From an uncultured Collinsella sp. (GTDB lineage Bacteria; Actinomycetota; Coriobacteriia; Coriobacteriales; Coriobacteriaceae), in NCBI GenBank assembly GCA_934668695.1, contig CAKUOD010000013.1, positions 1 through 58,606 on the forward strand: 58,606 nucleotides of DNA, written 5' to 3'. Every line of letters starts with the position of its first letter. Positions within the stretch are counted from its first letter, which is position 1. The position numbers were made by a program, and so were the translations under genes. This document shows, in pieces, positions 17,352 through 24,230 of this stretch. The notes under the pieces were generated by a model. That model made no database searches. It was not told where the DNA came from and saw only the letters and a list, made by a program, of their open reading frames with translations.

Positions 17352-17407
17352 TTACGTTATAGCTAGCTATATTATATGAAGGTATAATATAGCTAGCTAT
17401 AACGTAA
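17352..17407. promoter_or_regulatory. Perfect 25-bp palindrome with embedded promoter, upstream of the ATPase gene
   Basis: Two 25-bp arms (17352-17376 and 17383-17407) are exact reverse complements around a 6-nt spacer TGAAGG. Each arm itself contains the 14-bp palindrome TATAGCTAGCTATA. A TATAAT at 17383-17388 in the right arm can serve as -10, and the gene starts 35 nt later. The layout suits a dimeric repressor site or a cruciform, probably autoregulatory. Confidence 0.8.
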
Positions 17408-17422
17408 AGGAAGGATGGCCCT

Positions 17423-18814
17423 ATGTTTATCGGAAGAACAGCGGAAATGTCCGAGCTCAATCGACTGTATGGCACGGGCTCATTTGAAATGCCTGTGATT
17501 TACGGCCGTCGTCGCGTGGGTAAAACGCGCCTTATCACAGAGTTCATCCAAGGCAAGAAGGCTATTTACTTTCAAGCTCGTCGCACCAATGCAGAGGCAA
17601 ACCTGCACGGCTTTAGCCAGGCGATACTTGCAGGCTCGGTTGGTGCTGCAGTCGTGTCGTTTCGTAGCTTTGACGAGGCGTTCGATGCATTGGCCACCAT
17701 GGCTCGCACGGAACGTTTGATTGTCGTGATTGACGAGTATCCCTATCTCGCCCAATCGAATCCCGAGATCAGTTCGTTGCTGCAAGACAAGATTGATCAC
17801 CTGTACAAAGAGACCAGGCTCATGCTGATTCTATGCGGCTCGTCTCTTTCGTTTATGGAGGAACAGGTGTTGGGCTACGAGAGCCCACTATACGGTAGGC
17901 GTACGGCCCAGTTTAAGATCATGCCGCTCGATTTTACGACGACCCTCGGCCTGTGGCAGAGCATGAGTCGCGAAGACGCTGCGGTTTGCTATGGCATGAC
18001 GGGCGGCATTCCCGCATATATCGAGAAAGTCGATCCTGCCGCACCGCTCAAGGACAACATCAAACGTCTTTTTCTTACTCCTACGGGCTATCTCTTTGAG
18101 GAGCCGAGTAACCTGCTAATGCAAGAGTGCCGCAATCCCGAGCAATATGATGCGATCGTGCAAGCAATTGCTCAGGGGCGCTCGAAGATCTCGGAGATTG
18201 CGAGCTCTACGGGAATCCCTGCGAGCAACGTAAAGAGCTATGTGGATAAGCTGGCGTCGCTTGGGATTGTCGAGCGCGAGCTGCCCCTAAACGAGACGAG
18301 CAATAAGCGGGCCGTGTATCTACTGAGCGACCAGATGTTTAGGTTCTGGTACAAGTTTGTGCCGCAGAACATCGGGCTGATTCAAAACGATATGGCCGAG
18401 ATGGCGTATAAGCGCATTGAGCCGCACGTATCGGATTACATGGGCACGGTCTTTGAGCTTATATGCAGGCAATACGTGTACGAACTCGCGCGGGCGGGCC
18501 AACTCGATGTGGTTCCGGCGAGCGTCGGGCGCTGGTGGGGGACGGATAATCGCACGCATACGCAGGAAGAAATCGACTTGATTGTTGATGATGGCGAGGG
18601 CGCTGCGCTGTTTGCGGAGTGCAAATGGCGCAATGAACCGGCGGGCGAAGACGTGCTGCAAAAACTCGTGCACCGAAGCGAGCTCTTTAGGCGGCAGCGA
18701 AAAAGCTATGTACTTTTCTCAAAAAGCGGTTTTACGCAGGGATGTCGGGATGCCGCGGAGAGTAGGGGAGACGTCAAGCTGATCTCGTTTGCCGAGATGT
18801 GCGAGCGGAGATAA
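17423..18814 (+). CDS. Archaeal-type ATPase (ATPase_2) with DUF234 C-terminal domain
   Basis: This 463-residue STAND-like/AAA+ protein has Walker A GRRRVGKTRL at residues 28-37 and Walker B LIVVIDEY near 98-105. A winged-helix segment covers about 255-300 (ISEIASSTGIPASNVKSYVDKL). The C-terminal restriction-nuclease-like fold has the signature EEIDLIVDDG...ECKW near 382-402. The family is abundant in accessory regions of gut actinobacteria and archaea. Its role is unsettled; defence, regulation and mobile-element functions have been suggested. It is not grouped with the catabolic genes. Remnants of two related ATPases lie within 1.2 kb downstream, which suggests turnover at this spot. Confidence 0.8.
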   Translation: MFIGRTAEMSELNRLYGTGSFEMPVIYGRRRVGKTRLITEFIQGKKAIYFQARRTNAEANLHGFSQAILAGSVGAAVVSFRSFDEAFDALATMARTERLIVVIDEYPYLAQSNPEISSLLQDKIDHLYKETRLMLILCGSSLSFMEEQVLGYESPLYGRRTAQFKIMPLDFTTTLGLWQSMSREDAAVCYGMTGGIPAYIEKVDPAAPLKDNIKRLFLTPTGYLFEEPSNLLMQECRNPEQYDAIVQAIAQGRSKISEIASSTGIPASNVKSYVDKLASLGIVERELPLNETSNKRAVYLLSDQMFRFWYKFVPQNIGLIQNDMAEMAYKRIEPHVSDYMGTVFELICRQYVYELARAGQLDVVPASVGRWWGTDNRTHTQEEIDLIVDDGEGAALFAECKWRNEPAGEDVLQKLVHRSELFRRQRKSYVLFSKSGFTQGCRDAAESRGDVKLISFAEMCERR

Positions 18815-18844
18815 CCAAGCGCGCTCTGATGTGATGCTCGGAAT

Positions 18845-18879
18845 GGGACGCGCTTTCCCTTTGGCGGAAAGCACGTCCC
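18845..18879 (+). terminator. Hairpin downstream of the ATPase gene
   Basis: GGGACGCGCTTTCC and GGAAAGCACGTCCC pair over 13 of 14 positions with a 7-nt loop. The T run is missing, so termination is uncertain. Confidence 0.4.
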
Positions 18880-18955
18880 AGAATCCGGGCAATTCGCTGG
18901 TCCGGTGGTTGAGCAAGCGCCGCGCCAAGGATGCCGAGCGTAAAACCTACAATGA

Positions 18956-19546
18956 AAACGGCGTAAAAACTGCATTGAGAATGGCGTAATTTCGCAGGAT
19001 GACGTCGCCCGCTGGTGCTGCAGGAGCGGTGACCTGCAAACCTTGGGTTTTCGGACGAGCTTGTGCGAGAGAGCAAGCCAGTATGTGCGCTCGAAGGCCC
19101 GCGTTCGCGTGCGTCCCAAGCGCTACTTCTGCGACCCGTCACTTGCGGCGGTGTTGCTGGGGGCTACCCCTGAGCGGCTGCTTGGCGATATGCAAACGTT
19201 GGGGATGCTCTTTGAGAACCTCGTTCTGCGCGACGTGCGCGTGTTCCTTTCCGCCTACGGCGGTGTTGACAACAGTGTCCATTATTTCCGAGATGAGAAG
19301 GGCCTTGAGGTCGATCTGATCGTTGAGCACGACGGGCGCTGGGGAGCCATCGAGGTCAAGCTGAGTGATGCGAAAGCAGACGATGGAGCGAGAAATCTCA
19401 AGGCGCTGGAGAGGAAAGTGCTCTCCAATCCTGCCGCCCAGAATGCCACGCCGGCGTTTTTGGCGGTCGTGGTTGGAAAGGGGAGCATTGCCTACACACG
19501 CGACGACAGCGTGGCGGTGATCCCCATGGCGGCACTTGGGGCGTAG
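18956..19546 (+). pseudogene. Remnant of an AAA/DUF4143-type ATPase, N-terminal half lost
   Basis: An open frame from about 18956 to the TAG at 19546 reads as the C-terminal DUF4143 part of a second ATPase family. It has KRYFCDPSLAAVLLG, LGMLFENLVLRDVRVFLSA, VHYFRDEKGLEVDLIVE and WGAIEVKLSD, a nuclease-like strand pattern. Walker A and B motifs are absent and no good start with a ribosome site is seen. A TTG at 19043 could start a residual protein of about 167 residues. The upstream sequence keeps an open frame without recognisable domain, so the N-terminal ATPase part was probably deleted. Confidence 0.7.
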
Positions 19547-19588
19547 TAGTTTTGCGGGCGTGCCGTGCTTCCATTACCGAAAATCCAT

Positions 19589-19709
19589 TTGTTAGACCTG
19601 GCGTCCGCGGGTAAAATAAAGTCGACGGCAGCCCAAGTAGTGAAGAGCTGGGCGGCGCCGTTACTTCGATTAAGGGGTCAATGCCTTAGAGGCGTCGGCC
19701 CCTCTTTTT
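19589..19709 (+). ncRNA. Candidate antitoxin RNA, convergent to a small toxin gene
   Basis: TTGTTA at 19589-19594, exactly 17 nt, then TAAAAT at 19612-19617 form a good sigma-70 promoter with a start near 19624. About 85 nt later a stem (AGGGG...GCCT/AGGC...CCCCT, 19673-19703) followed by TCTTTTT ends the transcript. No open reading frame of note lies in it. A 5' hairpin pairs CAGCCCA with TGGGC near 19630-19653. Its 3' end overlaps the last codons of the 41-aa minus-strand gene at 19686-19811. The layout matches type I antitoxins of the Fst/RNAII kind; function is inferred. Confidence 0.6.
19673..19709 (+). terminator. Terminator at the 3' ends of the putative toxin and antitoxin RNAs
   Basis: The stem pairs about 14 positions with one mismatch and a 3-nt loop (AGGGGTCAATGCCT against AGGCGTCGGCCCCT). 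On the + strand a T-rich run follows. On the - strand only TT follows, so it is strong for the antitoxin and weaker for the toxin mRNA. Confidence 0.7.
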
Positions 19710-19811
19710 CTGCTTCGTACGCTGCTTGAGTGCCTCGGTAAGTCCGATAAGCGCCGTGAGGAGCGAGACCAAAGCGGTCAGGAGCTTCACGAAATCAGTC
19801 AGATCGGTCAT
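19686..19811 (-). CDS. 41-aa single-span membrane peptide, candidate type I toxin
   Basis: The peptide starts MTDLTDFVKLLTALVSLL, continues TALIGLTEALKQRTK and ends in a basic tail (QKKRGRRL). It thus has one amphipathic/hydrophobic helix and a charged C-terminus, like Fst, Ldr and holin-like toxins. Translation is strongly signalled: GGGAGGTGAT (19816-19825, minus strand) sits 4 nt before the ATG and matches the full anti-Shine-Dalgarno. A possible -10 (TAGAAT) lies at 19876-19881. The convergent RNA from 19624 covers its 3' end. Toxicity is not shown; a small regulatory membrane protein is the alternative. Confidence 0.7.
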   Translation of the reverse strand: MTDLTDFVKLLTALVSLLTALIGLTEALKQRTKQKKRGRRL

Positions 19812-19925
19812 GGGCATCACCTCCCGTCGCATGGAGGGCGCTGCCCGGCACATGGAACTGCCGTCAACAACTGCAATTCTATCAAAGTACTGCTATAAAT
19901 ACGAATATATGTTCGATAATAACAG

Positions 19926-19995
19926 TGACGTGATTCTCTCAAAGTGTGGCTTTACGCAAAGATGCCGGAAAGCCGTGCTGTGCGATTTCATGTCC
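19926..19995 (+). pseudogene. Relic of the C-terminus of a DUF234 ATPase
   Basis: The translation VILSKCGFTQRCRKA closely matches VLFSKSGFTQGCRDA near the end of the intact ATPase at 17423-18814. The nucleotide match runs for about 45 bases. Nothing of the rest of the gene remains around it, so this is the scar of a second copy, sitting just upstream of the toxin-like locus promoter. Confidence 0.6.
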
Positions 19996-20069
19996 GCACG
20001 GGTTCCTATCCTTACGGCAATGTAGCCGCCTATGTAACGAGCGGCAGTTGACGGAGAAAGGCCCTGACC

Positions 20070-20804
20070 GTGCCAGACAAAAAGACGCCGTGTATCTCGG
20101 CCATCGATACGACGAACTTTGCGCGCCAGATCGTGCTGGACTTTGAGTTTGCGCCGGTGCCAAAGCAACGACAGCGCCGTGGACTGCGCAATGAGATTAT
20201 CGAGGTCGGCGCCGTCAAGCTCGACTACCACGGCAACGTTATGGGCGAGTTCTCGCAGTTTGTGCAGACGGAATATGCCGAAGGCGTTGCGTTTCCCGTC
20301 CGCGAGCTCACAGGGATATCGGCCGTGGACACCGCGATGGCCGATCCGCTCTATGTGGTGATCAAAAGGCTCAGCGATTGGATCGGTCGCTACTCCGCCC
20401 AGATAGTTTGCTGGAGCGGGGCGGATCGTCGACAGCTTTTGACCGAGTACCAGGCAAAGCGCATCGACCTTTCCGCATTTCCTACGGACTGGGCCGACCT
20501 GCAGGCGTTTTACACCTCGATCATGGACGTGGGCAGCCACGGGCGCGTCTCGTTGGGCGACGCGGCGACGTGGTTTGGCATCGAGTTTGACGAGTCGACG
20601 GGCCATGCCCGCAGCGCCCTTGCCGATGCACGCGTGACCGCCAAGTTGCTCAAGCAGGTGATGGACGGGGACTACCGAGTGAGCCCGCGCGCCCAGGAAG
20701 TCCGCCAGCGGTGGGGGATAGGCGAGCGAGCCCAGACGCGCCTTTCCAGTAAGTGCCCCGAGCTGGGCGATTTGCTGTTGAGGCTTAAGGCGGAGGGGAG
20801 GTAG
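20070..20804 (+). CDS. DnaQ-like 3'-5' exonuclease (DEDDh)
   Basis: This 244-residue protein has the three exonuclease motifs of the DnaQ superfamily: VLDFEFAP near 22-29 with the metal-binding D-x-E, a middle EIIEVGAV/FVQTE region, and HARSALADARVTAKLL near 178-193 with H and D five residues apart. The GTG start at 20070 is preceded by GGAGAAAGG. A truncated copy of its 3' half recurs at about 22186-22529, on the far side of the next gene. It is likely part of the accessory islet; defence-associated exonucleases of this type are known, but housekeeping repair is equally possible. Confidence 0.85.
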   Translation: MPDKKTPCISAIDTTNFARQIVLDFEFAPVPKQRQRRGLRNEIIEVGAVKLDYHGNVMGEFSQFVQTEYAEGVAFPVRELTGISAVDTAMADPLYVVIKRLSDWIGRYSAQIVCWSGADRRQLLTEYQAKRIDLSAFPTDWADLQAFYTSIMDVGSHGRVSLGDAATWFGIEFDESTGHARSALADARVTAKLLKQVMDGDYRVSPRAQEVRQRWGIGERAQTRLSSKCPELGDLLLRLKAEGR

Positions 20805-20845
20805 GGGCGTTAGCTGTCTGCATGGCGCGTGCCTGTCGCGTATCG

Positions 20846-22081
20846 TTACTCTTCCTGCTGCTTGGCAGGCAAGATGTAGACGTTCTCGGCGTCCACGGCG
20901 ATCTGCGTGGGGCGGTTGTAGAGGGTGTCGATCTCCTTTACGCTCTGCTTGAACGGCGCAACGTCGGGTGTCTTTGCCTGATGGAGCTTCTCGAGGAGTT
21001 TCTCGGATTGCCTGTCGTTGAATCTGCTGATGTCCTCTCCTGCGCCCTCGAATGCCTCGTCGATGAGTGTATGGTCGCCTACGGGGGTCTTTGCGATGGC
21101 GTGACCGAGCAATTTGCCCGCGGACGCGATGCCGCCCAGCAGTGCCGCATCGACGGTGTCGGCAGTTCCCGCCTCGAGGGCGTCGTAACACTCGGTGTAG
21201 AGCTCGCGATACGCAATCGAATCGGCCTCGATCTTCGCGGTGGCGTCTGCGAGCTTTGCGGGCTCGAAGTTCTGGGCGAGCATGGGTTCGAGGAACAGCG
21301 AGAACGCGTGGGTGTAGGTGGCGAGCTGGCAGTCTTTGAGGTAGTCGAGCACCTTGTCGAGACGTCTGCCCAAGCCGTCTCGCACCTCGATGAACCCTTT
21401 CTTTTTCAGGTCTGACTGCGCCAGTGAGCGGAAGTGCTCTATGTCCTGCTCGGAGGCATGCATGATATCGATTACCTTCATATGGGCGCTGGTCATTTCG
21501 ATGGCGTTGTCGTAGTAGAGACCGTAGCTGTTGAGGATGTCTGCAAGTGTCTTGAGGTTGCCGCGCATGTTGGCCTTGTCACGCTGGCGCATATAGTCGA
21601 ACATTTCGTCGACGGACTCCTGGATGGAGTCGAGCTTTTGGTTTATCTGCGCGATTGCGGCTGCCATGAACAGCGACGTCGGGTCGTAGGGCACTTGCGT
21701 GACACTTGTGGCGATGTCGCCCTCGACTACGTGGAAGCGTGCCTGTCCAAAGCCCTTGGCTGCGTCGCGGTAGCCCCCTGTGAGACCGCTGCCGTCCTTG
21801 AACGAGTAGAGTATTGACGGATCGAGCGGGTTGCCATATTTGTCAGTCGCCTGGAGCAGCGTGGGCACGCTCACCGTGTTGGTGACGGTGCGAAACATCG
21901 AGGGGAGCGAGGCGAACGCCACGCCGAGTTGGGGAATTCGCTCAAGCGGTAGCTTGATGGCGCCGGAGACGTCCACCCGCTCCTGGGTGAGCGCGAGGTG
22001 GATTTTGGTGGATGCGAGCTGTTTTGCCACGAGTTCCTCTCGGCCGTCGCCCGTCGAGGGTTTGATCTCGTTGTCTGTCAT
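20846..22081 (-). CDS. Unknown alpha-helical protein, 411 aa
   Basis: I do not recognise this protein. It is predicted mostly helical. A segment near 140-185 (AAAIAQINQKLDSIQESVDE) has coiled-coil character. A central YYDNAIEMTSAHMKVIDIMH stretch follows. A glycine/alanine-rich hydrophobic patch, AALLGGIASAGKLLGHAIAK, lies near residue 320. There is no signal peptide and no catalytic motif. The order of helices with one hydrophobic hairpin-like patch recalls helical pore-forming proteins, but this is only a resemblance. It is inserted, on the opposite strand, between the intact exonuclease gene and its truncated duplicate, so it is probably cargo of an acquired segment. Confidence 0.65.
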   Translation of the reverse strand: MTDNEIKPSTGDGREELVAKQLASTKIHLALTQERVDVSGAIKLPLERIPQLGVAFASLPSMFRTVTNTVSVPTLLQATDKYGNPLDPSILYSFKDGSGLTGGYRDAAKGFGQARFHVVEGDIATSVTQVPYDPTSLFMAAAIAQINQKLDSIQESVDEMFDYMRQRDKANMRGNLKTLADILNSYGLYYDNAIEMTSAHMKVIDIMHASEQDIEHFRSLAQSDLKKKGFIEVRDGLGRRLDKVLDYLKDCQLATYTHAFSLFLEPMLAQNFEPAKLADATAKIEADSIAYRELYTECYDALEAGTADTVDAALLGGIASAGKLLGHAIAKTPVGDHTLIDEAFEGAGEDISRFNDRQSEKLLEKLHQAKTPDVAPFKQSVKEIDTLYNRPTQIAVDAENVYILPAKQQEE

Positions 22082-22185
22082 AGCGTGCTCCTTGCTTACG
22101 TTAATAGTCGCGGGAATTATCTCACCGTTGAGTGGCCTGCTGGGGCGGGGCGGACCAGTGGCGGTTCGAGGACGATTAGCGGACG

Positions 22186-22650
22186 AAGCGCGTCAGCCTT
22201 GCCGGCTTTCCTACGGACTGGGTCGATCTGCAGGCGTGTCGCTCCTCGATCATGGACGTGGGCAACCACGGGTGTGCCTCGTTGAGTGATGCGGCAACGT
22301 GGTTTGGCATCGTTTTTGATGAGTCGACGGGCCATGCCCGCAGCGCCCTTGCCGATGCGCGCGTGACTGCCAAGTTACTCAAGCAGGTGATGGACGGAGA
22401 CTATCGCGTGAGTCCGCGCGCCCAGGAGATCCGCCAACGATGGGGGATGGGCGAGCGAGCTCAGACGCGCCTCTCGATGAAGCGTCTCGAGCTGAGCGAT
22501 TTTCTGTTGAAGCTGAAGGGGAAGGGTAATCTTAATATGAAAAGCGCCTTATTGGGGGAGGCGTTCTGGATGGGTTCAAGAACGTTGGAAAGACCGCCAC
22601 ATGCCAAAATGGTTAGTACCACGAGGATGAACAGGATGAGGGGGATTTGA
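22186..22650 (+). pseudogene. Truncated duplicate of the DnaQ-like exonuclease
   Basis: From about 22186 to 22529 the DNA closely repeats 20455-20800, covering the last motif HARSALADARVTAKLL and the C-terminal region. The first 390 nt, including the D-x-E motif, are missing, so it cannot be an active exonuclease. The frame runs on past the homology for 40 codons (starting MKSALLGEAF) and stops with TGA at 22648-22650. That TGA overlaps the ATG of the OLD-family gene as TGATG. An expressed remnant could couple translation to the defence genes. Confidence 0.8.
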
Positions 22651-24230
22651 TGAGACGCATTGAGTCAATTCATATTGAGGGATTTAAAAAATTTAGCTTC
22701 TTTGACGTTTCTTTCAATCCGCACATGAATATTCTGGTTGGAGAAAATGAGGCTGGCAAAAGCACTATTCTTGAGGCAATAAGGGTTGTTCTCAACCAGC
22801 AGTATCGCAATGCCGATAAATCAGTTCTGTCTGATTTGTTCAATGCTGAAAATGTCGCCGCGTTTAAGGCTAAGCCAAGTGTTCAAACCCTTCCGAAAAT
22901 CGTGATTGAACTATTTTTCGATCTAGATGCCCACAAAAAGAACGACTCGTACTTTTACGGAGAAGTCTATGGCGGTAGAGGCCAGAAAGATGAAAAATAT
23001 GGAATTCGATTTGAGTGTAAGTTCGATACCGAACTTGGCTCTGGACTAGAAGGCTTTATCGGTGAGGGCAATTTACCTCTTGAGTATTACTCGCTAACAT
23101 GGACGACTTTCGCAAACAGTCCATACAGGATGGTGAGACGCCCCCTCAACTTCCTATTTATTGACACGGCTGCAAGTGCAACTGGTCCCTCGTTTAACTA
23201 TTACAACAAGTCGCTGTTTAACAGTAAATACGATAGCGAGACTCAAGCAAGAGCTAAGAACGAGTTCCGGGCTAAGCTCGACGATGCCTTTGATTCTGTT
23301 GCTCTAGGTCCTATTGACGAGAAGAGGACGTTTGGAATTGATGGAAAGAAGGTACAGCTTGAAAACATCATTTCCGTATTTGAAGACTCTATTCCACTCG
23401 AGAATCGTGGCAGCGGGATGGGGAGTCTCATTAAAACTCAGATCGCTTTCGATAAAGCAAGCGCGCTAGATGTAGTGATAATGGAGGAGCCTGAGAATCA
23501 TCTATGTTTCACGACTATGAGGAAAATGCTGCATGAGATTTCCGACAATGAAAAAGATACTCAGGTGATCATAACGACCCATAGCAGCATGATTGCCAGT
23601 ACGCTCGGCTTGAGTAACGTGCTTTGGGTTACTGAGAGCTGTGCGCAGTCCTTGAGAGACGTTCCTGATGATGTTTCAGAGTTCTTTACAAAAGCAGATG
23701 ACAACGCTTTTTTGCAGCTGCTTTTATCCAAGAAAGCTATTCTGGTTGAAGGAGCTACGGAATTTATCATGCTGCCGAAGGTCTACGAACAGCTTACTCA
23801 GAGAACCATTGAGCAGGATGAGGTTGCGATTATTCCGTGTGGGGGTGTTTCATACAAGAAATACCTTGCAATAGCAGAGAGTGCCAACAAGAAGGTTTCT
23901 GTCATCACGGACAACGATAAGGATTCCGATAAAATCTCTAGAGCTGCCGATTATAACAGCTTGCACGAGGACCAGCACGTCTTTATGGACCAGGCAACTG
24001 AAGGCTGGACATGGGAGGTGTGCTTTTACAGGGAGAACGAGAAGGCTCTTACTGACCTTATTAAAGTTCGTCCCAACGCAAAGTATCTGTTTCGCGGGGA
24101 GGATTATGGCCCCGTTCTTGGCAGGATGCTGAACAATAAAGCCGACGTCGCATACCAGATGCTGATGGCGGAAACTGAGTTTACTGTGCCCCGATATGTA
24201 CAGGACGCGATCGCATGGCTAAACGAGTGA
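22650..24230 (+). CDS. OLD family ATPase/TOPRIM endonuclease (GajA-like)
   Basis: This 526-residue protein has an N-terminal SMC-like ATPase: Walker A GENEAGKST near 31-39, a signature-like ENRGSGMGSLIK near 252, Walker B VIMEEPENH near 277, and ITTHSS. A C-terminal TOPRIM nuclease domain follows, with ILVEGATE near 364-371 and the D-x-D of ITDNDKD near 420. A UvrD-like helicase gene overlaps its end by 16 nt, the gene order of Gabija (GajA-GajB) phage defence. Its AT-richer DNA than the neighbourhood suggests transfer. The ATG at 22650 is preferred to the TTG at 22647. Other OLD-based systems remain possible. Confidence 0.88.
   Translation: MRRIESIHIEGFKKFSFFDVSFNPHMNILVGENEAGKSTILEAIRVVLNQQYRNADKSVLSDLFNAENVAAFKAKPSVQTLPKIVIELFFDLDAHKKNDSYFYGEVYGGRGQKDEKYGIRFECKFDTELGSGLEGFIGEGNLPLEYYSLTWTTFANSPYRMVRRPLNFLFIDTAASATGPSFNYYNKSLFNSKYDSETQARAKNEFRAKLDDAFDSVALGPIDEKRTFGIDGKKVQLENIISVFEDSIPLENRGSGMGSLIKTQIAFDKASALDVVIMEEPENHLCFTTMRKMLHEISDNEKDTQVIITTHSSMIASTLGLSNVLWVTESCAQSLRDVPDDVSEFFTKADDNAFLQLLLSKKAILVEGATEFIMLPKVYEQLTQRTIEQDEVAIIPCGGVSYKKYLAIAESANKKVSVITDNDKDSDKISRAADYNSLHEDQHVFMDQATEGWTWEVCFYRENEKALTDLIKVRPNAKYLFRGEDYGPVLGRMLNNKADVAYQMLMAETEFTVPRYVQDAIAWLNE

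Noticed and set aside
18774..19000. Minus-strand frame with a hydrophobic stretch (FYAVFIVGFTLGILGAALAQ)
   Set aside because: There is no start codon with a ribosome site near the hydrophobic part, and the frame runs through a hairpin and into the end of the ATPase gene.
22540..22650. Minus-strand lipobox-like stretch (LILFILVVLTILACGG)
   Set aside because: No start codon precedes it in frame, and it lies opposite the exonuclease remnant and the OLD gene start.
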